From: DASRHY01 sp035650275
GTDB taxonomy: Bacteria > Actinomycetota > Actinomycetes > Propionibacteriales > Kribbellaceae
Assembly (NCBI GenBank): GCA_035650275.1
Contig: DASRHY010000079.1
Span: forward strand, 1 to 64,000
Direction of reading: 5' to 3'
Length of the DNA: 64,000 nt
Shown: piece by piece, positions 17,341-25,283 of the stretch
How the letters are laid out: each line of letters opens with the position of its first letter
Numbering within the stretch: position 1 is the first letter of the stretch
Translations under genes and position numbers: made by a program
The notes under the pieces: model-generated
What the model was told of the DNA's origin: nothing
Database searches by the model: none
Seen by the model: only the letters and a program-made list of their open reading frames with translations

Positions 17341-18084
17341 ACAGTCCTGGTGACCGGAGCGAGTGCCGGCTTCGGTGCGGCGATCGCCCGACGGTTCGTG
17401 GCCGAGGGCGCGACGGTGATCGCGTCCGCACGCCGCACCGACCGGCTCGAGGCGCTGGCCGCGGAGCTCGGTCCTCGGCTGGTGCCGGTAGCACTCGACG
17501 TCCGCGACCCTGCCGCCGTCGCGCATCTGCTGGCCGGGCTTCCGGACGACGTCGCCGCGATCGACGTACTGGTGAACAACGCCGGCCTCGCGCTCGGACT
17601 CGAACCGGCACACGAGGCGGACCTGGACGACTGGGACCAGATGCTCGACACCAACTGCAAGGGCCTGGTTCACGTCACCCGCGCGGTCCTGCCCGGCATG
17701 GTCGAGCGCGGCCGCGGGCACGTCGTCAACCTCGGCTCGGTGGCCGGCACCTACCCGTACCCGGGCAACAACGTGTACGGCGCGACCAAGGCGTTCGTGC
17801 ACCAGTTCAGCCTCAACCTGCGCAGCGACCTGCACGGCAGCGGCGTCCGCGTCACCAGCATCGAACCGGGGATGGCCGAGACCGAGTTCACCACCGTCCG
17901 GTTCGCCGGCGACCAGGCCAAGGCCGACGCCGTGTACGGCGGGATGCAGCCGCTGACCGCGGACGACATCGCGGCCTCCGTGCTGTGGGCCGTGTCCCAG
18001 CCGGCGCACGTGAATGTCAACGTGATCGAGCTGATGCCGGTTGCGCAGTCTTTCGCGCCGTTCCAGGTGGCCCGGGAGCGCTAG
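17311..18084 (+). CDS. Short-chain dehydrogenase/reductase, YdfG-like
   Basis: A 257-residue NAD(P)-dependent oxidoreductase. It has the cofactor motif TGASAGFG, the NNAG motif, and the catalytic Ser and Tyr-x-x-x-Lys in NLGSVAGTYPYPGNNVYGATK. The overall pattern, with SIEPGMAETEFTTVRF, is close to 3-hydroxy acid (serine/malonic semialdehyde) dehydrogenases of the YdfG type. Three in-frame starts exist at 17311, 17323 and 17335. The first overlaps the hydrolase stop as ATGA. It should be cotranscribed with the hydrolase; the physiological substrate is unknown. Confidence 0.88.
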   Translation: MSRSMSRSMSTVLVTGASAGFGAAIARRFVAEGATVIASARRTDRLEALAAELGPRLVPVALDVRDPAAVAHLLAGLPDDVAAIDVLVNNAGLALGLEPAHEADLDDWDQMLDTNCKGLVHVTRAVLPGMVERGRGHVVNLGSVAGTYPYPGNNVYGATKAFVHQFSLNLRSDLHGSGVRVTSIEPGMAETEFTTVRFAGDQAKADAVYGGMQPLTADDIAASVLWAVSQPAHVNVNVIELMPVAQSFAPFQVARER

Positions 18085-18095
18085 CTCAGCTCAAG

Positions 18096-18965
18096 TCAGC
18101 CGAGATCCTTGAGGATCCGCTGCAGGATGTCGTGGGTGCGCTTCGGCTCGGGCGCGGTGACGCACAGTGCGTCCATCGCGGCCGCGTACTGGTCCAGGTC
18201 CTCGAGCTTGTCGAGATACAGCGCGCTGGTGAGGTGCTCGATGTAGACCACGTTCGACAGATCCTGGTCCGGGAACTGCAGGATGCTGAACGCGCCGCCG
18301 GCCGCGACCCGGACGCCGGCGCTGAACGGCATGATCTGCAGTGTGATGTGCGGCAGCCGGGCCGCCTCGATCAACGACTCGATCTGGGCCCGCATCACCT
18401 CGTCACCGCCCATCGGGCGGCGCAGGGCGGCCTCGTCGATGACCGCCCAGAGCCGTAGCGGCCGGGGCCTGTTCAGCACCTTCTGGCGGGACATCCGGAC
18501 CGCGACCCGGCGCTCGATCTCCTCACTAGGCATCGGACCACGGCCGACCTGGACCACAGCCCGGGCGTACTCCGTCGTCTGCAGCAGGCCGGGCACGAAC
18601 TGGATCTCGTAGGTACGGATCAGCTGCGCGGCCGCCTCGAGACCGAGGTAGGACTGGAACCAGTTGGGTAGCACGTCGCCGTACCGGTGCCACCAGCCCG
18701 GGTTGTTCGCATCGCGCGCCAGCTCCAGCAGCCGAGTGCGCTCCGGGCCCTCTTTCAACCCGTACAGCGTGAGCAGGTCTGCGACGTCGCGCTCCTTGAA
18801 GCCGACGCGACCCAGCTCCATCCGGCTGACCTTGGACTCCGACGAGCGGATCTCCCAGCCGGCATCGGCGCGCGTTATGCCGGCGTCCTCACGCATCTGC
18901 CGGAGGTGGGCGCCGAGCATGATGCGGAGAGCAGTCGGACCTCTCTGCCCACCCGCCTCGGTCAC
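18096..18965 (-). CDS. XRE-family regulator with DUF5753 domain (WhiJ-like)
   Basis: A 289-residue DNA-binding protein. The helix-turn-helix covers about 10-70 (LGAHLRQMREDAGITRADAG, then SESKVSRMELGRVGFKERDV). The C-terminal DUF5753 domain follows, with GWWHRYGDVLPNWFQSYLGLE and FVPGLLQTTEYARAVVQVG. Such proteins form the WhiJ-like group, which in Streptomyces works with small DUF397 partners and affects development. A DUF397 gene lies 1.4 kb away on the same strand. A GGAGGGG ribosome site precedes GTG 18965. It is 37% similar by eye, at least in layout, to the second XRE gene at 22942-23844; the percentage is not measured and only the shared motifs are certain. Confidence 0.93.
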   Translation of the reverse strand: MTEAGGQRGPTALRIMLGAHLRQMREDAGITRADAGWEIRSSESKVSRMELGRVGFKERDVADLLTLYGLKEGPERTRLLELARDANNPGWWHRYGDVLPNWFQSYLGLEAAAQLIRTYEIQFVPGLLQTTEYARAVVQVGRGPMPSEEIERRVAVRMSRQKVLNRPRPLRLWAVIDEAALRRPMGGDEVMRAQIESLIEAARLPHITLQIMPFSAGVRVAAGGAFSILQFPDQDLSNVVYIEHLTSALYLDKLEDLDQYAAAMDALCVTAPEPKRTHDILQRILKDLG

Positions 18966-19378
18966 GACCCGTCCCCTCCGAATGTCGTAGCCAGCCCGAT
19001 CGACCCCGCGGCGCGGCGCGCTCCGCGGGTTCCCAAATCATCGCACGTTCAACCGACGAGCTCACTCTTAGAAGTCGCCTCGAACTGTGCGTGGCGGGAC
19101 GTCTGGCGACGGTCGAGCGCCACCGATCGGCAGGTTTGTGGCATGAAAGGCAAATGCACGTGCATCAGGCGCTTGCATTGGCTGCATGCAAAGGGCATGA
19201 TGAGGTTCGTGCACGCGAGGTGAGACGAGACTCGCGGAGTGTGATGACGCGAGTCCAATCGCCGAGTGAGCTGCTGCGACCTACCCGACTGCGGGATGCG
19301 ACCAGATGCGACGGAGCGAGTTGTGCCGACGCTGACCGGCCGGCACCCGCGCTGAGCCATCCTTGGGAGGAGTTGGCG
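18966..19378. other. 413-bp intergenic region between the XRE gene and a divergent three-gene operon
   Basis: No convincing gene is present. The middle holds the TGCA-rich palindrome cluster at 19154-19190, almost equidistant from the two divergent gene starts. Base composition dips here, as in the other intergenic regions of this island. The right end carries the ribosome site GGGAGG for the gene at 19379. Confidence 0.6.
19154..19190. promoter_or_regulatory. TGCA-palindrome cluster, site A of the XRE/DUF397 island
   Basis: A perfect 12-bp palindrome ATGCACGTGCAT (19154-19165) is followed by TTGCATTG and TGCATGCA (19183-19190). Site B near the first DUF397 gene shares TGCACGTGCAT exactly. 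It is a candidate binding site for an XRE-DUF5753 regulator. Confidence 0.55.
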
Positions 19379-19963
19379 GTGGATCCCACGGCTACCGCGA
19401 CCGTGATCGGCGTCCTCAAAGCCTCGCCGGTGGTGCGCCGGTGGGTCCGGCAGGCACGATCGGCCGGCGCCGAGATCTGGCGCCCGCGCAAGGACCTGCC
19501 GACCAAGCAGTACGTCGGGGTGCACGAACCGCTGACCAGCATGCCCGTGCGCGGGCTGCGGATCGACCTCGGCACCTTCGAGCGGGTCGACCCCTCATTC
19601 GGTCCGGCGGCCGGCGACGAGACCGTCGTCATCCTCGCCAGCCGGACGGTGGACGGTACCGGTGGCGCCACGATCGCCGGTCTGAGCGGCGACGAGGTCG
19701 TGGTACTGCTGTCCGCCGACGAGCTGGCATTGGCGGGGTCGTCAGAGTCCGGCGACTCGTCGGCAGACAGCGACGGCGCCGGCTCGGCCTGGGTGGCGCT
19801 GGTCAGCCTGGCCGGCCGGATCCGGAACGCGACCGCGATCGGTCAGGCCGCGCGGTCGGACCACGATCGTCCCGTCACCGCCCGGACGGCGCACGCCGCC
19901 TTCGCGATGAGCGGAAACGCCAGCGGAGCTGAGGAAACTATGGGTTGGAGGCCGAGTCTGTGA
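19379..19963 (+). CDS. Uncharacterised protein, first gene of a three-gene operon
   Basis: I do not recognise this 194-residue protein. The N-terminal part is basic (SPVVRRWVRQARSAGAEIWR) and the middle looks like a mixed alpha/beta fold with repeated hydrophobic strands (ETVVILASRTVDG, DEVVVLLSADELAL). A short acidic Ser/Asp stretch follows, and the C terminus is polar. There is no signal peptide and no membrane helix. GTG 19379 has a GGGAGG ribosome site; the longer frame to 19091 would cover palindrome site A. Its stop overlaps the next start as GTGA. The setting beside XRE and DUF397 genes suggests a regulatory accessory role, without direct evidence. Confidence 0.6.
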   Translation: MDPTATATVIGVLKASPVVRRWVRQARSAGAEIWRPRKDLPTKQYVGVHEPLTSMPVRGLRIDLGTFERVDPSFGPAAGDETVVILASRTVDGTGGATIAGLSGDEVVVLLSADELALAGSSESGDSSADSDGAGSAWVALVSLAGRIRNATAIGQAARSDHDRPVTARTAHAAFAMSGNASGAEETMGWRPSL

Positions 19964-20145
19964 ACAGCTTTGGCGACGAGCCCGCCCCCTCCGCGCTCGA
20001 CGACGGCGCAAGGCCCGGAGACCTGACCGAGGAAGAGATCCAAGACTTGGTTGCGCGCTGCCCTGAGCCGCAGCGATGGGCTTTCGAGGGCTGGCTGCGC
20101 GGTCACCGTCACCTGGACGGTGACCCGGTCGAGAGACTCGCGTGA
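19960..20145 (+). CDS. Small acidic uncharacterised protein
   Basis: A 61-residue acidic protein with a helical core DLTEEEIQDLVARCPEPQRWAFEGWLRGH. I do not recognise a family. GTG 19960 overlaps the upstream stop (GTGA) and its TGA overlaps the next start, so it lies between two coupled genes. A TTG at 19945 is a weaker alternative start. Coupling on both sides is the main reason to believe it is real. Confidence 0.55.
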   Translation: MNSFGDEPAPSALDDGARPGDLTEEEIQDLVARCPEPQRWAFEGWLRGHRHLDGDPVERLA

Positions 20146-20384
20146 TGACGTCCGACCCTGCCGGTCGGTGGCGAAGAATTCGGATCTGGCTCGGCGATCT
20201 TCTGGTCGCCGAGTATATGGCTGAACGCGAGCAGGCGTCCCGCTACCAGCGTGTGATGACCCCGAAGTTCAGCGGACTGCGGATAACTGTCGAGCCGATT
20301 CCGAGCGGCTCCGGTGGGATGGAAGGCGCGGCCCCGGCGGTCGAGCTGCCGAGTGAGGAACTCTGGTCGCTCACAGTCCAGTGA
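20142..20384 (+). CDS. Small uncharacterised protein
   Basis: An 80-residue protein starting at GTG 20142 or ATG 20145, overlapping the previous stop. The N terminus is basic and aromatic (GRWRRIRIWLGDLLVAEYMAE), followed by a Pro/Gly/Ser-rich tail ending EELWSLTVQ. I recognise no family. It converges on the DUF397 gene with 28 bases between. Confidence 0.5.
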   Translation: MMTSDPAGRWRRIRIWLGDLLVAEYMAEREQASRYQRVMTPKFSGLRITVEPIPSGSGGMEGAAPAVELPSEELWSLTVQ

Positions 20385-20412
20385 CGCCGGGACCGCGCTC
20401 TTCCGTCCACTC

Positions 20413-20649
20413 TTAGGGCACCAGGCCGTCGAACTCGCCGTCGCGCGCGCCGGCGAGGAACGCCACCATCTCGGCGTAGGTGAAGACCAGAGCTGGTCCC
20501 TTCGGGTCCCGCGAGTTGCGTACTGCGATTCCACCGCCTGGTAGCCGGGCGAGTTCCACGCAGTTGCCGTTGGGGCCGCTTCGCTGACTCTTCTGCCACA
20601 TCAAGCCAGCCAGTGTGTCCCCGGGCATGCCGTTACGTACCGCGGTCAT
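20413..20649 (-). CDS. DUF397 domain protein
   Basis: A 78-residue protein of the DUF397 family. The hallmark is MWQKSQRSGPNGNCVELARLPGGGIAVRNSRDPKGPALVFTY in pieces: the W-x-K-S start, the NCVE motif and AVRNSRDPxGP, then the helix AEMVAFLAGARDGEFD. In Streptomyces such proteins are partners of WhiJ-like XRE regulators and modulate their DNA binding. ATG 20649 has a GTGGAG ribosome site; a longer frame reaches 20715 through the operator. Palindrome site B lies 31-60 bases upstream. Confidence 0.88.
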   Translation of the reverse strand: MTAVRNGMPGDTLAGLMWQKSQRSGPNGNCVELARLPGGGIAVRNSRDPKGPALVFTYAEMVAFLAGARDGEFDGLVP

Positions 20650-20679
20650 CTCCACACCTTTCCACTGTGGCGTGCCATC

Positions 20680-20709
20680 TGCACGTGCATTGGGGTATGC
20701 ATCTGCATA
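20680..20709. promoter_or_regulatory. TGCA-palindrome cluster, site B
   Basis: TGCACGTGCA (20680-20689) shares an 11-base block with site A, and TGCATCTGCA (20698-20707) is identical to a block in site D. On the minus strand a -10-like TACTAT overlaps its far edge, so a bound regulator would cover the start of transcription of the DUF397 gene. Confidence 0.55.
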
Positions 20710-20715
20710 GTACAC

Positions 20716-21066
20716 GGCAACGCGGTTTATGCCTCCCGTTTTCGGCGGTCATTCTGGTAAGAGGCTGACAAGAGGCTCGTCGTACGCCGCTCGTTGGCCT
20801 GCGCGAGGGACCGGGAACCGGAGCTGTCCGATCTGTCCCGGGTTCCTACCTCGGCAACGACGCGTGATGCGCCGGGCGCCGACCGTGTGGAGAGCGGTCA
20901 TAAGAGCTCGCGGATCCGGCCCGACGGATGCCTCTGCGTAGTGTCTGTCCGGGGCCGGCCGAAGGTCGCCGAACCCGCCCATTTCGACCGGGTGGACCGA
21001 GCGCGTCTCACTCTCCGCCACGGTAGTATCGCGAGCGTCCCTCCCCTATCAGTTAAGGCTGCGCCG
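20716..21066. other. 350-bp intergenic region upstream of the methyltransferase gene
   Basis: No gene is supported. A short direct repeat AAGAGGCT occurs near 20759 and 20769. A -10-like TAGTAT lies at 21024-21029, about 38 bases before the methyltransferase ATG, and is the likely promoter. A frame open across this region has no recognisable similarity and I did not call it. Confidence 0.5.
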
Positions 21067-21906
21067 ATGACCGATGGTGCGACACCCGACGAAGGCTCGG
21101 ACGTTCATCCCGGGTTCGAGACGGACAAGCCGACTATCGCGCGGGTGTATGACGCGCTGCTGGGTGGCAAGGAGAACTACGCAGCCGATCGTCAGGGTGC
21201 GGCGACGTATCTCAAGTACGTCCCCGACGCCGGTCGCTGTGCGATCGAGAACCGGCAGGCCCTGGTCAAGGGCGTGCAGTACCTCGCCCGTGAGGCGGGT
21301 ATCGACCAGTTCCTCGACATCGGCAGCGGACTGCCGACCGAGAAGAACACCCACCAGGCGGCGCAGGAGATCAACCCCAAGGTCAAGGTCGTCTACGTCG
21401 ACAACGACCCGATCGTGCTCGCCCATGGCCGTGCGTTGCTGGCGACCGACAACTCGACCGTGGTCGTGACCGCGGACCTGCGCGACCCCAAGAGCATCCT
21501 GGACAACGAGGAGGTCCGCGGACTGCTCGACTGGAACCGGCCGATCGCGCTGATGGTCGTCGGTATCCACATGCACTTCCACGACGACGAGCAGCCGGAC
21601 GAGTGGGTCCGGACCATCATGGACGAGATGCCGTCGGGCAGCTACCTGTTCATCACCGACTTCGTCGACACCGGTGAGCCGCTGCAGAAGGCGATGGAGC
21701 AGGCCGGCCTGGAGAGCCTGGGCAATGGCTGGATCCGGACCCCGGAGCGGATCCAGGAGCACTTCCTCGGAATGCCGCTGGTTCCGCCGGGTCTCGACTT
21801 CCTGGCGCGCTGGTTCCCCGAGGACCCGGACGGCCGGGTTCCCGAGGCCGACGAGCTGGAGCCGTACCAGCGCATTCTGATGGCAGGCATCGCTCGCAAG
21901 CCGTAA
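21067..21906 (+). CDS. SAM-dependent methyltransferase, DUF574/SAV2177 family
   Basis: A 279-residue protein of the actinobacterial DUF574 (Methyltransf_19) family. The N-terminal signature is KPTIARVYDALLGGKENYAADR. The SAM-binding region includes FLDIGSGLPTEKNTHQAAQE, then VVYVDNDPIVLAHGRALL, TVVVTADLRDPKSIL and PIALMVVGIHMHF. Members are often next to XRE-DUF397 genes, as here. The methyl acceptor is unknown. ATG 21067 begins the conserved region and follows a TAGTAT promoter element. A strong terminator follows 17 bases after the stop. Confidence 0.9.
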   Translation: MTDGATPDEGSDVHPGFETDKPTIARVYDALLGGKENYAADRQGAATYLKYVPDAGRCAIENRQALVKGVQYLAREAGIDQFLDIGSGLPTEKNTHQAAQEINPKVKVVYVDNDPIVLAHGRALLATDNSTVVVTADLRDPKSILDNEEVRGLLDWNRPIALMVVGIHMHFHDDEQPDEWVRTIMDEMPSGSYLFITDFVDTGEPLQKAMEQAGLESLGNGWIRTPERIQEHFLGMPLVPPGLDFLARWFPEDPDGRVPEADELEPYQRILMAGIARKP

Positions 21907-21923
21907 CCAGGGAGGCGACAGTC

Positions 21924-21960
21924 GAAGGCGCGCGGTCTCGGACCGCGCGCCTTCTGCTTT
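21924..21960 (+). terminator. Rho-independent-type terminator after the methyltransferase gene
   Basis: A perfect 14-bp stem (GAAGGCGCGCGGTC and its complement) with a three-base TCG loop is followed by CTTTCT instead of a long T run, as is usual in high-GC genomes. It lies between the methyltransferase and the convergent GGDEF gene and may serve both. Confidence 0.85.
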
Positions 21961-21972
21961 CTCTGGCTCTTC

Positions 21973-22731
21973 TCAGCCGGCTTCGCGGGCCTGATGGGCC
22001 GCGGGGACGTGGGCGGCCGGCAGCGCGACCAGCGGGTCGCGGCGGGTGCGCTGGTCGCGCAGCCGCTGGGCGGGACGGCGACCCGGCTCGGGCGCGCGGT
22101 CCAGGTGCGGCTGGTACCGGCAGACGGTCGCCCCCGACGCCTTGGCGCGGTACATAGCGATGTCGGCCGCCGAGATCAGCTGGCCCAGCCGGTGTGCCGG
22201 CATCACGGCGACACCGGCGCTGGCGGACACCGAGATGGCGGTGCTGCCGTGATGCACGGTGTCGATCCTGATCGGGCTGACGATGGCCTGGCAGATCATG
22301 TGGGCGAGCCTCTCCGCAGCCTGCGACGCCTGCAGGTAGCCCGGCCTCGGCTTGAACAGGACGACGAACTCGTCGCCACCGAGGCGCGCCGTACACACGG
22401 CCGTCGAGGCGGTTGCCAGCTCGATGCGCCGTCCGACCTCGAGCAGCACCCGGTCGCCGGCCGCGTGGCCGTGCTCGTCGTTGATCGGCTTGAGGTCGTC
22501 GAGGTCGAGCAGGATGCCGGCGATGTGCTCCTCCGCGACCGCGGTGTGCAGCTTCTCCAGCTCGCGGGACAGGCCGGCGCGGTTCGCCAGACCGGTCAGT
22601 GGGTCAGTGTGGGCAGAGCGGTCCGCGACACGCAGCTGCCGTTCCAGGTCGCGCGCGTACCGGCGCGTCACGGTCAGCCCGATGGTCGATACCGCAGCAA
22701 GGATGACCGATGTGGCGAGGAGAAGACTCAT
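21973..22731 (-). CDS. Membrane-anchored GGDEF (diguanylate cyclase) protein
   Basis: A 252-residue protein expected to make cyclic di-GMP. One N-terminal membrane helix (SLLLATSVILAAVSTIGLTV) is followed by a short basic linker and the GGDEF domain, about residues 40-205. The intact active site is TARLGGDEFVVLF; DPLTGLANRAGL and LLDLDDLKPINDEHGHAAGD are the other domain signatures. No EAL domain is present. The last 40 residues are Arg/Pro-rich and disordered. In Streptomyces cyclic di-GMP controls BldD and development, which fits its position among WhiJ-like genes. Palindrome site C lies about 140 bases upstream. Confidence 0.9.
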   Translation of the reverse strand: MSLLLATSVILAAVSTIGLTVTRRYARDLERQLRVADRSAHTDPLTGLANRAGLSRELEKLHTAVAEEHIAGILLDLDDLKPINDEHGHAAGDRVLLEVGRRIELATASTAVCTARLGGDEFVVLFKPRPGYLQASQAAERLAHMICQAIVSPIRIDTVHHGSTAISVSASAGVAVMPAHRLGQLISAADIAMYRAKASGATVCRYQPHLDRAPEPGRRPAQRLRDQRTRRDPLVALPAAHVPAAHQAREAG

Positions 22732-22867
22732 GGCGGTTGCCTCACGTCGCTGGCTTCAGTCGGTTCAGTCGCGCCCGTTGACGAACGTTGTGTCGTCGGC
22801 CGGAGCGCTCCGGCCGACGACGGGTAGTACCTCACTGATTGCCCACTGTGCCGTAAGTATTTTGCGG

Positions 22868-22898
22868 ATGCAAGGACCAAAGGCAATTGCATTTGCAT
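22868..22898. promoter_or_regulatory. TGCA-palindrome cluster, site C
   Basis: ATGCAAGG at 22868 is followed by GCAATTGCATTTGCAT (22883-22898), in which GCAATTGC is a perfect palindrome that site D also has. It lies between the GGDEF gene start and the end of the second XRE gene, so the GGDEF gene is the likely target. Confidence 0.5.
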
Positions 22899-22941
22899 GG
22901 ACACACCGGTTTGTGCGCAGCGTCACAGCCCGCCAGCCGCC

Positions 22942-23844
22942 TCAGAGCTCGGAGAGCAGCTTCCGGAGCAGTCGTGGTGTCCGGTTCGGCGGCTCGGCCT
23001 GGACGCTGATCTGTTCCATCACCGCCTTGTACCGGTCCAGATCGGGGCGCTTGTCCAGGTAGAGCGCGCTGGTCAGCTGCTCCAGGTACACGACGTCGGG
23101 CAGGTCGGCCTCGGGGAACCGCACGATAGTGAACGGGCCGCCCGCCGCGGCGTGGCCGCCGACGTCGTACGGCAGTAGCTGCAGAGTGACGTGCGGCCGC
23201 TTGGTGGCTGTGATCAGGTGCTCGATCTGTGCCCGCATCACCGGTACGCCGCCGATCGGCCGGCGTAGGGCCGACTCGTCGATGACCACCCACACCGTCG
23301 GCGGGTTCGGCTGGTCAAGGATCTGCTGACGCCGCATCCGCAGCTCGACCCGGCGGTCGATCTCCTCCGGCGGCTCGTGGTCGTGCACGAGCCGGATGAC
23401 GGCCCGGGCGTAGTCGGCGGTCTGCAGCAGGCCCGGGATGAACTGCGCCTGGTAGGTCCGGATCACCGTCGCGGACTGCTCGAGCCCGAGGTAGGTCTCG
23501 AACCAGCTCGGCAGCAGGTCGCTGTACTGATGCCACCAGCCGGGGGAGTTCGCCTGCCGTGCCAGCGAGAGGAACGCCTCCCGCTCGTCGGGGTCGGTGA
23601 CCCCGTAGAGGGTGAGCAGGTCCGCGATGTCGCGTTCCTTGAAGCTGACCCGGCCGCGCTCGAGCCGGCTGATCTTCGCGTGCGAGGCGCGGATCGTGTC
23701 GGCCGCTGTTTCCGGGGTGATCCCGCGGTCCTGACGGAGACGTCGCAGCTGGCCGCCGAGAGCGATCCGGAGCACGGTCGGAGCGCCAGCGGCGGCGGAC
23801 ATACTCGTCGCGCCCGGTTCGCCGGTTGCTCGTGCTGTGCTCAT
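22942..23844 (-). CDS. Second XRE-family regulator with DUF5753 domain (WhiJ-like)
   Basis: A 300-residue paralogue of the XRE protein at 18096-18965. The helix-turn-helix covers about 25-85 (GGQLRRLRQDRGITPETAAD, SHAKISRLERGRVSFKERDI). The DUF5753 domain has GWWHQYSDLLPSWFETYLGLE and FIPGLLQTADYARAVI, nearly the same words as in the first copy. ATG 23844 follows GGGAGAG. The matching DUF397 gene lies just upstream on the same strand, with a 110-base gap, and they are probably cotranscribed. Confidence 0.92.
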   Translation of the reverse strand: MSTARATGEPGATSMSAAAGAPTVLRIALGGQLRRLRQDRGITPETAADTIRASHAKISRLERGRVSFKERDIADLLTLYGVTDPDEREAFLSLARQANSPGWWHQYSDLLPSWFETYLGLEQSATVIRTYQAQFIPGLLQTADYARAVIRLVHDHEPPEEIDRRVELRMRRQQILDQPNPPTVWVVIDESALRRPIGGVPVMRAQIEHLITATKRPHVTLQLLPYDVGGHAAAGGPFTIVRFPEADLPDVVYLEQLTSALYLDKRPDLDRYKAVMEQISVQAEPPNRTPRLLRKLLSEL

Positions 23845-23954
23845 CGACTCTCCCTGCCCCGCCCCAGGTCCATTCAGCCGTCGGCTGATGGCCCAGTCTT
23901 CATCTGGTTGCAGGGGAAGCACAAGTATCTTGAGCGCGCAACCTCGGCAGCGGG

Positions 23955-24191
23955 TCAGCCCAGCAGGTCGTCGAAGTCCCCGTCCTTGGCGCCGCCGATG
24001 AAGGCTGCGATCTCGGAGCGGGTGTAACAGAGCACTGGTCCGTCGACGTCGCGCGAGTTCCGGACCATGACGTCGCCAGTGTGCAACTGCGCCAGTTCGA
24101 CACAGTCTCCGCTCGGATTGCTGCGTCGGCTCTTCCGCCACCTCAGGCTTGCTGAGGATGGATCGGTGGTGTGGGCGCCGGCGTCCTGCAT
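23955..24191 (-). CDS. Second DUF397 domain protein
   Basis: A 78-residue DUF397 protein: LRWRKSRRSNPSGDCVELAQ, MVRNSRDVDGPVLCYTRSEI and the final helix FIGGAKDGDFDDL. ATG 24191 has a GGAGG ribosome site. It is transcribed ahead of the second XRE gene, and palindrome site D lies 40-76 bases upstream. The pair looks like a duplicate of the DUF397/XRE unit at 18-20.6 kb. Confidence 0.9.
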   Translation of the reverse strand: MQDAGAHTTDPSSASLRWRKSRRSNPSGDCVELAQLHTGDVMVRNSRDVDGPVLCYTRSEIAAFIGGAKDGDFDDLLG

Positions 24192-24230
24192 GCTCCAACC
24201 TCCTGCGTCACCATGTGTAACCAGTCGTAC

Positions 24231-24267
24231 TGCAGGTGCAAATGTTAGTGCATCTGCAATTGCAGAT
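24231..24267. promoter_or_regulatory. TGCA-palindrome cluster, site D
   Basis: A perfect 16-bp palindrome ATCTGCAATTGCAGAT (24252-24267) is preceded by TGCAGGTGCAAATG. It shares TGCATCTGCA with site B and GCAATTGCA with site C. It sits 40-76 bases before the second DUF397 gene and also lies upstream of the divergent ANTAR gene. Confidence 0.6.
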
Positions 24268-24415
24268 CGCTGTCGTGATGCTAGCACGCAGACGGTCGGT
24301 GAGCATGTCCGAATTTGCGCCGGGGCACTGGTCGTCGGCGTGGTCCCCGGCCCGCCTCTGAGCTCCTCGCAGTGCGCCTCGGCGCGAGGTGCGGGTGCGG
24401 TGCACCGGAGGCATG

Positions 24416-25195
24416 ATGGGTCGGATGAACGATCAGATCCTGACGGTCGCCCGTGAGCTCGCCGAGGTGAGCCGGCTGGTCGACGGCGACGACGTCGAGG
24501 CCGCGCTCGACCGGTTCGTTGCTCGCGTTGTGGCCACCGTCCAGGGCTGCGCCGAGGCCTCGATCGTGGTGCGCGACGAGGCCGGACCGGTCGTCGCGGC
24601 ACGGCGTGCAGACGACACCGGCCCGGAGGTCCAGCCGGCACGGGCGGCACTTACCGACGTCCTGCTCGCGTCGGACGGGCCTCTTGCCGAGGTGCTCAGC
24701 TACGGCGATCCGCACCGGATCGCGGACGCTGCCGCGGACCACCGCTGGCCGGGCTTGACCGCGGCGATGCGCGCCGCGCGGTACCGGAGCTGTCTGATGC
24801 TGCCGCTGCCGGTGACACAGAAGCCGGCGGCCGCGTTCGTGCTCTTCTCCACCGAGCCGGACACCTTCGGCGAGACGTCGTTCGACGTCGTCCTGCTGTT
24901 CGTGCTGAACGCCGGTGTCGTGTTCGACAACGTCAGCCTGTTCCAGGACAGCCAGACCCTGGTCGGGCATCTCCAGCGGGCACTGGTGACCAGGAACCTG
25001 ATCGGTCGTTCGCAGGGCATCGTGATGCACCGGCTCGGACTCGACACCGGCACGGCCGTCGAGCTCGTCAAACGCGCGTCGCAACACACGAACACGAAGC
25101 TGCGCGACGTCGCCCGCGCGATCGTCGATGCGCAGGAGCAGGACGCGCTGGACGTCGCGCTCGTCAAGTACGGCATGATCGAGAGCTCGGCCTGA
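24416..25195 (+). CDS. GAF-ANTAR transcription antitermination regulator
   Basis: A 259-residue protein. The GAF-like sensor domain covers about 10-170 (EASIVVRDEAGPVVAARRAD, YRSCLMLPLPVTQKPAAAFV). The C-terminal ANTAR domain reads LVTRNLIGRSQGIVMHRLGL then TAVELVKRASQHTNTKLRDV; ANTAR domains bind paired hairpins in nascent RNA and prevent termination. Starts at 24413, 24416 and 24425 are all possible after a GGAGG at 24407; I chose 24416 on spacing. The target RNA is not apparent in the window. Confidence 0.85.
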   Translation: MGRMNDQILTVARELAEVSRLVDGDDVEAALDRFVARVVATVQGCAEASIVVRDEAGPVVAARRADDTGPEVQPARAALTDVLLASDGPLAEVLSYGDPHRIADAAADHRWPGLTAAMRAARYRSCLMLPLPVTQKPAAAFVLFSTEPDTFGETSFDVVLLFVLNAGVVFDNVSLFQDSQTLVGHLQRALVTRNLIGRSQGIVMHRLGLDTGTAVELVKRASQHTNTKLRDVARAIVDAQEQDALDVALVKYGMIESSA

Positions 25196-25283
25196 TCTCG
25201 GCCCCGGATACACCTCAGCGCTCTACCGATAGCGGTATGCGATCGCCGCCACTCGCAGCGTTCACAACGTCCGAGGAGAAGCC

